DNA from: Flagellimonas sp. S3867 | GTDB taxonomy: Bacteria; Bacteroidota; Bacteroidia; Flavobacteriales; Flavobacteriaceae | DNA length: 64,000 bases | Direction: 5' to 3' | NCBI RefSeq assembly: GCF_014698935.1 | Contig: NZ_JACVMN010000002.1 | Span: 248,001-312,000 of the forward strand | Shown: in pieces, positions 54,071 to 61,874 of the stretch | How the letters are laid out: each line of letters begins with the position of its first letter | How positions within the stretch are numbered: position 1 is the first letter of the stretch | Position numbers and translations under genes: made by a program | The notes under the pieces: generated by a model | Seen by the model: the letters and a program-made list of their open reading frames with translations, nothing else | Databases searched by the model: none | Told to the model about the DNA's origin: nothing

Positions 54071-54790
54071 ATGAACCTAAACAGAAACCAGTTATCGTTA
54101 TTAATAACTTTTTTCTCCATGTCCATAATTGTATTGTTGTTGTTCAATATTCATTTAGGAGGCGTTAAGGAGGAAGAGTATGTTATTGAAATGAGTCTGG
54201 CCGATGAAGACATCGAAGCGCTGTTGGAAGAAGAGGTGAAAAGATTAGAAGAATTCGTCAACAATGACCCTATTAAAAGCCATTTGGCCTTTAACGAGAC
54301 CGCTAAACCTTCAGTAAAAAGTCCAGAACCCTTAAAAACCTTGGAAGAAATAATGGAAGAGCGTGCTCTGAACAGTGACGCCAGTGAATCTTCTGACGCG
54401 AATGGAGAATTTGCTTCCCAACTCAAGGAATTGGCCGCTAAAAGGGAAGAAAAAAAACAACAGCTAAGTGAACGTGAGTCTCAAAAAGAAGAATTCACCA
54501 ACAATTTGAAAGATAAACGTACCTCAATAAGCTATTCCTTGGTCGATAGAAATGCCTACTCACTCCCCCCTCCTATATATACCTGTATCGAGGGAGGCAA
54601 GGTTGTTATTAATATAAAGGTAGATTCAAGTGGCTATGTATCCGAAGCCACCTTTAACGATAAAAGTTCTGGTACTTCCAACGGTTGTTTGGTAGACAAC
54701 GCCATTGCCTATGCATATAAGGCACGGTTTAGCTCGGATTCCAAAGACACTCAGATAGGAACCATTACGTATTTGTTCCAAAGTAAGTAA
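54071..54790 (+). CDS. TonB-like membrane-anchored protein
   Basis: 239 residues: one N-terminal membrane helix (about 9-30), an acidic region, a charged coiled-coil stretch (about 110-150, EEKKQQLSERESQKEEF) and a C-terminal domain with PPPIYTCIEGGKVVINIKVDSSGYVSEATF, which resembles the C-terminal fold of TonB family proteins. It could contact an outer-membrane receptor, but lacks the Pro-rich linker. Unassigned otherwise. Confidence 0.65.
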   Translation: MNLNRNQLSLLITFFSMSIIVLLLFNIHLGGVKEEEYVIEMSLADEDIEALLEEEVKRLEEFVNNDPIKSHLAFNETAKPSVKSPEPLKTLEEIMEERALNSDASESSDANGEFASQLKELAAKREEKKQQLSERESQKEEFTNNLKDKRTSISYSLVDRNAYSLPPPIYTCIEGGKVVINIKVDSSGYVSEATFNDKSSGTSNGCLVDNAIAYAYKARFSSDSKDTQIGTITYLFQSK

Positions 54791-54925
54791 GCTACTTATT
54801 TCTTTTTATCCCAACGACACTGTTCTACAACTCAAACTATGTAGACTTATTTAGCAAGGCTTATTAAGTTAAAAATCCACAACTTCACTTATCTGGTCTA
54901 GCGCTTTAAAAACGAGCAACATCAT

Positions 54926-54960
54926 AAGCGTTACAGTTAATTCCCTGTAAACCGTTAGCT
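54926..54960. repeat. Hairpin in the gap before the MarR operon
   Basis: TTACAG-TTAATTCC-CTGTAA (54931-54950) with outer AAGC/GCTT pairing. The 237-base gap (54791-55027) otherwise holds only the MarR promoter; no RNA gene is recognised. No T-run, so not a clear terminator. Confidence 0.35.
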
Positions 54961-54973
54961 TTTCAATAAGGAT

Positions 54974-55004
54974 TTTGAATAGTCAAAAATGAATTATATA
55001 TTTG
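54974..55004 (+). promoter_or_regulatory. Promoter of the MarR operon
   Basis: TTTG (54974-54977), 19-base spacer, TATATTTG (54997-55004): full Bacteroidota consensus. The predicted transcript start falls inside the operator-like inverted repeat that follows. Confidence 0.75.
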
Positions 55005-55028
55005 CATAGGAAACTATCACCTATACAA
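55003..55028. promoter_or_regulatory. Candidate MarR operator 1
   Basis: TGCATAGG-N9-CCTATACA is an inverted repeat with 7 of 8 matches (55003-55010 / 55020-55027). It overlaps the -7 element and the start codon of the marR-like gene, ideal for autorepression. Its right arm CCTATACAA recurs twice at 55475-55498. Confidence 0.65.
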
Positions 55029-55453
55029 TGAAAAACAAAAAGGACTTATATCAAAGTGTTGCGGTAGAACTGCTAACAACCCAAAGTTGGTATATGCATC
55101 AATTGAAGGCAGTTTTGAAACCTTATGATATTTCACCAGCCCAATATAATATCCTAAGAATTTTAAATGGTGCTAAAAATAGACCAGTATCGGCTTCATA
55201 TTTGAAAGACCAGGTAATCGATAAAGGTAGCAATATCACACGTTTAATTGATAAAATGGAAATCAAAAAATGGGTTACACGTAGTCTGTGTGAAACTAAT
55301 CGCAGACAGATGGATATAGATATTACTGACAAAGGAATAAAAGTGCTATTAGAAGCAACTAAAGAAATTAACGAACTTATTAAAGTCCTCTACTCTATTA
55401 CCGAAGATGAAGCTAAAATTGTTTCAAAAATTTTAATCAAAATTAGGGGGTAA
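55028..55453 (+). CDS. MarR-family transcriptional regulator
   Basis: 141 residues with a winged helix (ISPAQYNILRILNGAKNRPVSASYLKDQVIDKGSNITRLIDKME, WVTRSLCETNRRQMDIDITDKG). One Cys sits in the wing. MarR proteins commonly repress their own operon until bound by a phenolic compound or oxidised. Followed by isochorismatase-like, pirin-like and membrane-protein genes; all are AT-richer than the housekeeping genes. Operator-like sites precede this gene and the next one. Confidence 0.92.
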   Translation: MKNKKDLYQSVAVELLTTQSWYMHQLKAVLKPYDISPAQYNILRILNGAKNRPVSASYLKDQVIDKGSNITRLIDKMEIKKWVTRSLCETNRRQMDIDITDKGIKVLLEATKEINELIKVLYSITEDEAKIVSKILIKIRG

Positions 55454-55474
55454 AAAAATTTAATTTTACATTCT

Positions 55475-55498
55475 CCTATACAAATATTACCTATACAA
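55475..55498. promoter_or_regulatory. Candidate MarR operator 2 (tandem CCTATACAA)
   Basis: Two exact CCTATACAA copies at 55475-55483 and 55490-55498, 15 bases apart, identical to the arm at 55020-55028. They stand 22 bases before the isochorismatase-like gene and 22 bases after the marR stop, implying a second regulated promoter inside the operon. Confidence 0.6.
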
Positions 55499-55519
55499 TT
55501 ATAAATTTAAATTAGTATT

Positions 55520-56158
55520 ATGAACACAAACAACAGATTTACCGAGTTTTTAACAAAAGAAAACGCAGTGCTAACATTAATAGACCACCAAACTGGTTTG
55601 CTAGCAAGCGTTAGAGACATTGACCCTCTCTTACTGCAAAATAATTTAAAAGCATTGGCTACCATGGCCAAAGTAGCTGGGATTCCAGTTATCATAACTA
55701 CAAGTATGGCTGATGGACCAAACGGTCCTTTTTGGCAAGAGATATTAAATATCGTTCCAGATGCAACTATTGTTGACAGACCAGGAGAGATAAACGCTTG
55801 GGATAATCCAGATTTTAAAGCTGCAATAGACAAAGCTGGAAGAAAGAAAGTTATTATGGCTGGAATTGTGACAGACGTTTGCTTATTATTTCCAGCAATT
55901 TCAGCTGTTCGTGATGGATATGATCCTTATGCAGTTGTTGATGCTTCTGGAACTTGGAACAAAATGGTACAAGATGCTACTATGCATCGTTTATCTCAAG
56001 CTGGCGCGAAAGTGGCAACTTGGGCTTCAGTTAATGCAGAATTAATGCGTGATTGGAGAGATGAAAAATCTATGGAATTAGGTGGTGTTCTAGGGCAATT
56101 TACTTCTTATGGTTGGATTTACGAAAGCTATCTATCTTCAGTAAAGCAGAGAAAATAA
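55520..56158 (+). CDS. Isochorismatase-like hydrolase (YcaC-type)
   Basis: 212 residues. The catalytic triad of the cysteine hydrolase fold is visible: Asp in LTLIDHQTGLL (residue ~17), Lys in IDKAGRKKVIMAG (about 111-114) and the nucleophile Cys in GIVTDVCLLFPA (about 122). Closest in look to YcaC-like proteins, whose substrates are largely unknown. 7 bases before the pirin-like gene. Confidence 0.88.
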   Translation: MNTNNRFTEFLTKENAVLTLIDHQTGLLASVRDIDPLLLQNNLKALATMAKVAGIPVIITTSMADGPNGPFWQEILNIVPDATIVDRPGEINAWDNPDFKAAIDKAGRKKVIMAGIVTDVCLLFPAISAVRDGYDPYAVVDASGTWNKMVQDATMHRLSQAGAKVATWASVNAELMRDWRDEKSMELGGVLGQFTSYGWIYESYLSSVKQRK

Positions 56159-56165
56159 ATCTAAA

Positions 56166-56996
56166 ATGAAGCGAAGATATTTTCTGGAATTAAGTTCAAC
56201 CCTTGGAGTTCTATTAGGAACTTCAGGTTGGGCTTTTGGAAATATATTTAATTCAAATAAAACATATAAAATGAAATTACATATAAAGTCAAAAAAAGAG
56301 CAACAAAGTGTTTCCCTTTTTGGAGGTAGCCTTCATGAAAACAAACCTTTGTCTGGAGAACCTTTATATTCCAACCTTTTATATTGGGCTAATGTTGAAG
56401 CCATTGAAGAAGGTGCTTTTCCTATGCATCCACACCAAGGAATAGAAATACTTACTTTCATTTTTGAAGGCGGTCTGGAACATTACGATACAGCTACCAA
56501 CAAATGGACACCTTTACCTGCTGATGGTGTACAACATATTCAAGCAGGAAGTGGTTTACAACACTCGGAAAAATACTGGAAAGGTTCAAGAGCTTTTCAA
56601 ATTTGGTTTGATCCAGATTTTAGTAAAGCACTGCGCAAAGCACCATACTACAAAGATTATCAAGCAAACGCTTTTAATTGGGAACTTGAAAATGGTTATG
56701 AGGTGAAATTATACGCAGGAGAAAATGCTCCAATACAAACTGATGCACCTGGCATCTCCGCAAAGCGATATAAATTTCCAAAGGGGAATCATACTATCAA
56801 TTTGGATAAGAATAGCTTTCATTCTTTCTATTTAATGGAGGGTAGTATTGAAATTGACGGAAATGAAATGCGAAAAAATAGCTTTACAAAAACAAGCGCT
56901 ACTGAAAAAATAAGTATAAATGTTATGGAAAATAGCGAGCTGTTTGTTCTAAAATCTCCAACTACAGTAAATTATAAAAGAATTACAGATAGATAA
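56166..56996 (+). CDS. Pirin-family protein with a Tat-type signal
   Basis: 276 residues. Two cupin domains; metal-binding His in MHPHQGIEILTFIFEGGLEHYD and HIQAGSGLQHSEKYW match pirin, some of which act as quercetin-type dioxygenases or redox sensors. The N-terminus KRRYFLELSSTLGVLLGTSGWAFG reads as a twin-arginine signal, unusual because pirins are cytoplasmic. An internal ATG at 56271 (MKLHIKSKKEQQ) would give a cytosolic pirin and is an alternative start. Confidence 0.85.
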   Translation: MKRRYFLELSSTLGVLLGTSGWAFGNIFNSNKTYKMKLHIKSKKEQQSVSLFGGSLHENKPLSGEPLYSNLLYWANVEAIEEGAFPMHPHQGIEILTFIFEGGLEHYDTATNKWTPLPADGVQHIQAGSGLQHSEKYWKGSRAFQIWFDPDFSKALRKAPYYKDYQANAFNWELENGYEVKLYAGENAPIQTDAPGISAKRYKFPKGNHTINLDKNSFHSFYLMEGSIEIDGNEMRKNSFTKTSATEKISINVMENSELFVLKSPTTVNYKRITDR

Positions 56997-56997
56997 A

Positions 56998-57225
56998 ATG
57001 ACTAAACATAAAGAACCGAAAAAATGGAAAATGGCAATCATAGTTTGGATTGCCATTGTACCTTTAATTTTTACAATTATGCCATTCTTTATGCCTAAGT
57101 TAATAGCATTAGGAGTAAGTGAAGTTATGGCAGAGCTGCTTTTAACAACAGTTTTAGTAATACTAATGGTTTATATAGCTCAACCTTTGCTAATGAATTT
57201 ATTTCGGAACTGGCTAAACAAATAA
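56998..57225 (+). CDS. Stand-alone two-helix membrane module resembling the tail of ABM-superfamily proteins
   Basis: 75 residues. KKWKMAIIVWIAIVPLIF, a central LLLTTVLVILMVYIAQPLLMNLF helix and the ending RNWLNK correspond to the C-terminal membrane tail of COG3224 antibiotic-biosynthesis-monooxygenase-like proteins, without the monooxygenase domain. Starts 1 base after the pirin stop, last gene of the MarR operon. Function unknown. Confidence 0.75.
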   Translation: MTKHKEPKKWKMAIIVWIAIVPLIFTIMPFFMPKLIALGVSEVMAELLLTTVLVILMVYIAQPLLMNLFRNWLNK

Positions 57226-57280
57226 ACTAGCAATAATAAGGAGCATAGTTAATACCATATTCTATGTGTGCTCGCAAATC

Positions 57281-57910
57281 TTAGTTAAAAAGCAACTCCA
57301 ACAAATCCTCTAAAGTATTCTGACCTTTATCCTTGTTGTACCACAATTGAAGATCTTGTTTAAACTGTGCATCTAATTTCCCGTGCTCTTTTTTATAATC
57401 TTCCACCATTTGGGTAGCTATACTTGGTCTTGGACCCCATTCTCCTGCAACTTCTTCGGATGTTTCATCAAAGACGATCAATTTAGGAATGGAACGGGAC
57501 CCATTGGTTAAGAATTCATCCATCAACTCCAAATTTTCATCCCGTAAAATGATTTTAAAATCAATATTGGGGTTCAGCTCCACAATTTTGTTCATCACCG
57601 GTAAGCTTGGTGCCGCATCGCCACACCAGCTTTCGCTAAGGACCAAAAAGGTCATTTTGGAATCTATCTTGGCAATTTTTTCTTGAACATCGGCTGGAAT
57701 CTTTAAGGTTTTGTCCCATCGTTTCATACGACGATCGTTCAATTCGGTATAATTGATCAATGATTCCAACTGCTCCTCACCCGTGGTTTGTCTATTCTTG
57801 GCCAAATCACTCACCAAATCACGATATTCCTGATAACTTATCCCTTTCGCGATGCCTTTTTGGATATACTCCAATTGTTTTTTCGATATGTTTCTTTCTG
57901 CTACTTCCAT
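57281..57910 (-). CDS. Thioredoxin-like protein with a CGDA active-site variant
   Basis: 209 residues, no signal peptide. Helical N-terminal part (1-85), then a thioredoxin fold: TFLVLSESWCGDAAPSLPVMNKI, and SIPKLIVFDETSEEV with the cis-Pro. The active site is C-G-D-A, so only one redox cysteine is left; this variant family occurs in Firmicutes and Bacteroidota. Reductase chemistry through a dithiol is excluded; a thiol-binding or isomerase role is possible. Confidence 0.88.
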   Translation of the reverse strand: MEVAERNISKKQLEYIQKGIAKGISYQEYRDLVSDLAKNRQTTGEEQLESLINYTELNDRRMKRWDKTLKIPADVQEKIAKIDSKMTFLVLSESWCGDAAPSLPVMNKIVELNPNIDFKIILRDENLELMDEFLTNGSRSIPKLIVFDETSEEVAGEWGPRPSIATQMVEDYKKEHGKLDAQFKQDLQLWYNKDKGQNTLEDLLELLFN

Positions 57911-58050
57911 GTCAAATTTTCTCCAAAGTTAAACTGCATAAATCCGCTAAAATGTGACTTCCGTCATTGGTTGTTAGAAATGGATAAAACTTACAGGGTA
58001 ATCTTATAGGAAAAGGTTGATTGTTCGTAATTTACCATAATCATGGTTTG

Positions 58051-58076
58051 TCAACCTGAACTTGTTTCAGGTTCTC
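58051..58076 (+). repeat. REP-like intergenic repeat, copy 4 (hairpin)
   Basis: GTCAACCTGAACTTGTTTCA then GGTTCTC: an 8-bp stem AACCTGAA/TTCAGGTT (58053-58060, 58066-58073) with a CTTGT loop. Lies in the 281-base gap (57911-58191) before yitT's stop. Confidence 0.7.
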
Positions 58077-58104
58077 ATTATAAGCTAGCTAATATCAGCA
58101 TTCT

Positions 58105-58132
58105 GAGATTCCGAAATAAATTCGGAATGACG
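58105..58132 (-). repeat. REP-like intergenic repeat, copy 5 (hairpin, inverted to copy 4)
   Basis: ATTCCGAA-ATAAA-TTCGGAAT stem (58108-58128) followed by GAC; the reverse complement starts GTCATTCCGAA and aligns with copy 4 over its length, so copies 4 and 5 form a head-to-head pair. Confidence 0.7.
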
Positions 58133-58191
58133 AAAAAAACACATTTATGATACGAAACGGGTATTTAAAAAGAAAAAATAGAATCTAAGAT

Positions 58192-59112
58192 TCAAGTTTT
58201 TAAAAATCTTTTCTTGACCATACCGCCTTTTGTATCATTGATGCTGTTCATTACCACAAAAGCTTTGGGGTCGATCTTGCTGATCTCGATGTTCAGTTTT
58301 CGGATTTCCAATCGAGTAATCACCGTGTATATTACATCATACTCATTTCGTATACCTTCCTTGCCATAGCCACCTGTAGCTTTGTACACGGTAAGGCCCC
58401 TTCCCAGTTTTTCGGTGACAACCTGTCTGATCTCCTCACTTTTTTTTGAAATGATGGTCACCCCGGTATACTCTTCGATTCCATCTACCACAAAATCCAA
58501 TGTCTTTGATGCAGCCAAGTAGGTCAGCATGGAATACAGGGCCGTTTCAATCGAGAGTAGATAGGCGGCAGCCAAAAATATCAGAATGTTGATAAGGATG
58601 ATGACATCCCCGATCTTAACCGACAATTTTCTGCTTAAAAATATGGCCAGAACCTCGGTGCCATCCAAAACACTCCCTCCCCGAATGGAGAGTCCTATGC
58701 CGGCACCCAGAAAAAATCCGCCAAAAACCGCTACTAATAACTTGTCCTGGGTCACTTCTGGAAACTGTACCAAAGCAAGTACCAATGCCAACCCCAAAAT
58801 TGCAGCAATGGCCTTTATGGTAAAAGTTTTGCCAATGACCCGATAACCCAATACCAAAAAGGGAAGGTTCACCAAAACAATGAGCATCCATAATGGAATG
58901 GTGGTAACTTCAGTTATCAACAGGGAAATTCCCGTGGCACCACCATCGATAAATGTATTGGGCAACAAAAAGCTTTCTAAACCAAAAGCTGCGCAGAAAA
59001 TACCAACAATTATAAAAAACATATCCCTAAAAAAAGACTTTAGGGTAATCTGTGTTCTTGGTGCCTTGAGCAATCGCCTGTAAATTTTCCATGTTCTGAT
59101 CTCTGCCTTCAT
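58192..59112 (-). CDS. YitT-family membrane protein
   Basis: 306 residues: five to six membrane helices (DUF161: GLESFLLPNTFIDGGATGISLLI, GAGIGLSIRGGSVLDGTEVLAIFLSRK) and a C-terminal cytoplasmic DUF2179 domain (KLGRGLTVYKATGGYGKE, RNEYDVIYTVITRLEIRKL). Function unknown. Starts 3 bases after the TolC-type gene stop, so it may share the export operon transcript. Confidence 0.92.
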   Translation of the reverse strand: MKAEIRTWKIYRRLLKAPRTQITLKSFFRDMFFIIVGIFCAAFGLESFLLPNTFIDGGATGISLLITEVTTIPLWMLIVLVNLPFLVLGYRVIGKTFTIKAIAAILGLALVLALVQFPEVTQDKLLVAVFGGFFLGAGIGLSIRGGSVLDGTEVLAIFLSRKLSVKIGDVIILINILIFLAAAYLLSIETALYSMLTYLAASKTLDFVVDGIEEYTGVTIISKKSEEIRQVVTEKLGRGLTVYKATGGYGKEGIRNEYDVIYTVITRLEIRKLNIEISKIDPKAFVVMNSINDTKGGMVKKRFLKT

Positions 59113-59115
59113 ATT

Positions 59116-60531
59116 TTACAGTATTTGTGGATTAATGGCCAGACTTTTAAAAAGCATGGCTTTAGTATAAAAGAACTTGTTTTGAACCTCATTCTGCTTT
59201 AGGTTGGCATCGATAAGCTTACTTTCTCTGGAATTGATCAAAAACAGGGAACTTTCACCAAAGGTGAACTTGCGCTCTTCGGCTGCAAGTAAAGTACCAT
59301 AATCAGTAACAATGCTTTCAATTAATTTGTTTTGGACAGTATACGAATTTAATTCACGGTAGATTGCTGTTATCTTATTTTGAATTTCGACCTGAGCATT
59401 ATCTCTTTCAAATTCCACATCCCTAAGCTTGAACTTCGCTAATTTTAAATCACCTCTTTCTTTTCGTAAAAACAAGGGGAACCTAAATGTAACACCACCT
59501 TTGAACTCATCCGGTACAAATGAACTTATATTATCTGGGGATTCAGTCAAAAAATTATATTCCACATCCAGCTTGGGCAATAGTTTATTTGCTTTTAACC
59601 GCTTGTCTACAGCTAGGCCGTCAATTTTGTAATCCAAAGATTTTAACTTCGGGTGGTTTTCCAAAGTGAAGCTATCCAACGGGCGTCCTAAAATCTCTAA
59701 GGTACTATCAATATCTCTCTCGATCTCCATATCCGGGATCACTTGTTCTTGCAATTCTACGGGCACGTTATTTATCCAAAGATAATTGGATAGTTCCAAG
59801 GACTTTTTCATCAATTTTACCTTGGCCTGCTCCATGCCTAATATCCTATTTTGCAAGGTAATTTTTGCTTCAACAGTATCAATCGCAGCGATATCACCAG
59901 CTTTTGCCCGTTGTTTTACTCCATCAAAACGAACTTTCGCATTGCGCAAAAAGTCTTTAAAGACTTTGGCATCTTGATGTGCCCTTAACCAATCAAAATA
60001 AGCCAGTGAGGCTTTATAAAGCACTTCATTCACCAATACATCTTGATCAGCCTTGGACTGTTCTCTAAAGAACTTGGCCTTTCGTAAGGTTGCCATACGT
60101 TCATTGACCCAAAAACCCTGCCCAAGCGACATGGAAACTCCAGCGCTGTACAATCCGTCTGAGGGAAGGGTTTCGTCTGGATTTATGAATGCTCCCTGAT
60201 TCTGCTCAAAATTTCCCTTAAGTTCCACCCCAAACCATGTTGGAATTTTAAATGTGGTGTTGAGCCTATCCCAATATTCGGTGCCCTTAAATTCCTTTCG
60301 GTCATAATCTACCTCAATTTTAGGGTCAAATCCACCCCTGGCCTTCATTAAATTGGCTTGACCCATGGCTATAGTCAGTTGGGCCTGTTTGGCAATAGGA
60401 TGATATTTCTTCACATAACCCAAGTACTCTCTGAAATTGAGCACTAGGGTATCCTGCTGACCATAAACTTTGTTTATGGCTGACAAGCATAACATAAAAA
60501 ACAGAATACTAAGGCTATTTTTTCTTGACAT
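59116..60531 (-). CDS. TolC-family outer-membrane efflux protein
   Basis: 471 residues from the ATG at 60529-60531 (MSRKNSLSILFFML), which gives a signal peptide ending VYGQ; a longer start lacks one. Two repeats of long helical segments with OEP motifs (RTHQDAKV-like helix near 190, YNFLTESP, KLAKFKLRDVEFERDNAQVEIQNKI near 380) fit the TolC fold. Overlaps the HlyD-like gene by 17 bases. Outer-membrane exit duct of the exporter encoded upstream. Confidence 0.9.
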   Translation of the reverse strand: MSRKNSLSILFFMLCLSAINKVYGQQDTLVLNFREYLGYVKKYHPIAKQAQLTIAMGQANLMKARGGFDPKIEVDYDRKEFKGTEYWDRLNTTFKIPTWFGVELKGNFEQNQGAFINPDETLPSDGLYSAGVSMSLGQGFWVNERMATLRKAKFFREQSKADQDVLVNEVLYKASLAYFDWLRAHQDAKVFKDFLRNAKVRFDGVKQRAKAGDIAAIDTVEAKITLQNRILGMEQAKVKLMKKSLELSNYLWINNVPVELQEQVIPDMEIERDIDSTLEILGRPLDSFTLENHPKLKSLDYKIDGLAVDKRLKANKLLPKLDVEYNFLTESPDNISSFVPDEFKGGVTFRFPLFLRKERGDLKLAKFKLRDVEFERDNAQVEIQNKITAIYRELNSYTVQNKLIESIVTDYGTLLAAEERKFTFGESSLFLINSRESKLIDANLKQNEVQNKFFYTKAMLFKSLAINPQIL

Positions 60532-61867
60532 CCGCCACTTTGTTTTCCGGTTGGTAATAATTGGGAGGGAATCCATTCAACTGGCGCCATAACTCGAACC
60601 AGATTGGAACATCTTCCAAGAGTGCAATGGTATTTGCACCGGATCCAACTCGTATGGCCTCTGGCCATGGAACGTCGTCTTTGTCTGGTGCCAAAAGAAT
60701 CCTGTACTTTCCGTTATCACTGATAAAAGTCTCAATGGCTACCACTTTTCCTCCAAAGGTTCCAAACGAAACATTGGGCCATCCGTTGAATACAATTGCT
60801 GGCCAACCATCGAATTGAATTCTTACTTTCTCCCCTACATGAATCAAGGGAAGGTCTATAGGTTCGACATAGGTTTCAACAGCCATATCGTAATTGTCCG
60901 GCATTATTCCCACTAAACGATCCCCTGCCTTAAAGGTTTCACCAATACCGGATTGCAAAGCCCGGTTTATAAAGCCACTTTGAGGTGCGCGGATGTACAG
61001 CATACTGTTTCGAACCTCATAATTGGTGTATGCATTTTCCAACTTGGTCACTTGGGCCTCGGAATCAAACCGGTTTGATCGAGCCGTGAGCATATTGCTT
61101 CTTGCCTTTGAAATTTTGTCCGTGTATTCGGCCTGCACCCTGCTGATTTCAACTTGGGCGTTTATTACTTCATTTTTACTGGTTAGGAGTTTATTTTCTT
61201 GCGAAATCAATTTGGCCTGGGTTTCTTGCAGCTTGAGCTTTTTTCCTTCTACATCAGTAATTGCCTTGAGTCCTTCTTCTTGTAACTGGGAAGTTCTAGT
61301 ATGCTGGCGTTCTGCTATTGAAATATTGGTTTTGGCTGCTTCCAAATCAATACTGTCACTCTGCACTTTCAATTTTGACTGAATTAATTTGTTTTTGGCT
61401 TGTTCCAATTTAAGCTGACGTTCATTGGAAAGTGCCCCAATTTGAACGTTCAATGCCTTTACTTTTTCTTGGTAAGAATTAACGGCCATGGATTTGGCCT
61501 CTATTTGCTTGCCAGTACGAGCAATCAAATTAGGATCGAAATATTCGCTCTTAATTTCTGAAATATGCAGAATTGTGTCTCCTTTTTGAACAAAATCTCC
61601 TTCTTTCACGAACCATTTTTCAATCCGCCCTGGTATTGGGGATTGAATGGTCTGCGGACGCTGGTCTGGCTTTAGCGTAGTTAAATATCCTTTACCAGAA
61701 ATGTTTTGCGTCCAAGGAAGGAACATAACAATAATTACAATTACCGAGAATACGGTCAGCAATCTATTGAAGTGTTTATTGTGCCTTTTTACAAAGACTT
61801 TTTGGGCTGCTTTATAACCGCCAAGATCTACCTTTTCATTCAACTTATTGGGTGATATATTGAGCAT
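60515..61867 (-). CDS. HlyD-family membrane fusion protein
   Basis: 450 residues: N-terminal membrane helix (about 38-58), a split lipoyl domain (PGRIEKWFVKEGDFVQKGDTILHI; IRAPQSGFINRALQSGIGETFKAGD), a long coiled-coil hairpin (about 120-290) and a C-terminal beta-barrel. Bridges the inner-membrane ABC protein with the TolC-type duct across the periplasm. 7 bases after the ABC stop. Confidence 0.92.
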   Translation of the reverse strand: MLNISPNKLNEKVDLGGYKAAQKVFVKRHNKHFNRLLTVFSVIVIIVMFLPWTQNISGKGYLTTLKPDQRPQTIQSPIPGRIEKWFVKEGDFVQKGDTILHISEIKSEYFDPNLIARTGKQIEAKSMAVNSYQEKVKALNVQIGALSNERQLKLEQAKNKLIQSKLKVQSDSIDLEAAKTNISIAERQHTRTSQLQEEGLKAITDVEGKKLKLQETQAKLISQENKLLTSKNEVINAQVEISRVQAEYTDKISKARSNMLTARSNRFDSEAQVTKLENAYTNYEVRNSMLYIRAPQSGFINRALQSGIGETFKAGDRLVGIMPDNYDMAVETYVEPIDLPLIHVGEKVRIQFDGWPAIVFNGWPNVSFGTFGGKVVAIETFISDNGKYRILLAPDKDDVPWPEAIRVGSGANTIALLEDVPIWFELWRQLNGFPPNYYQPENKVADVKKK

Positions 61868-61874
61868 GGCAATT

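Noticed and set aside
54791..55027. A tRNA or small RNA gene in the gap before marR
   Set aside because: No cloverleaf or CCA-like end was found; the hairpin at 54931 lacks supporting features.
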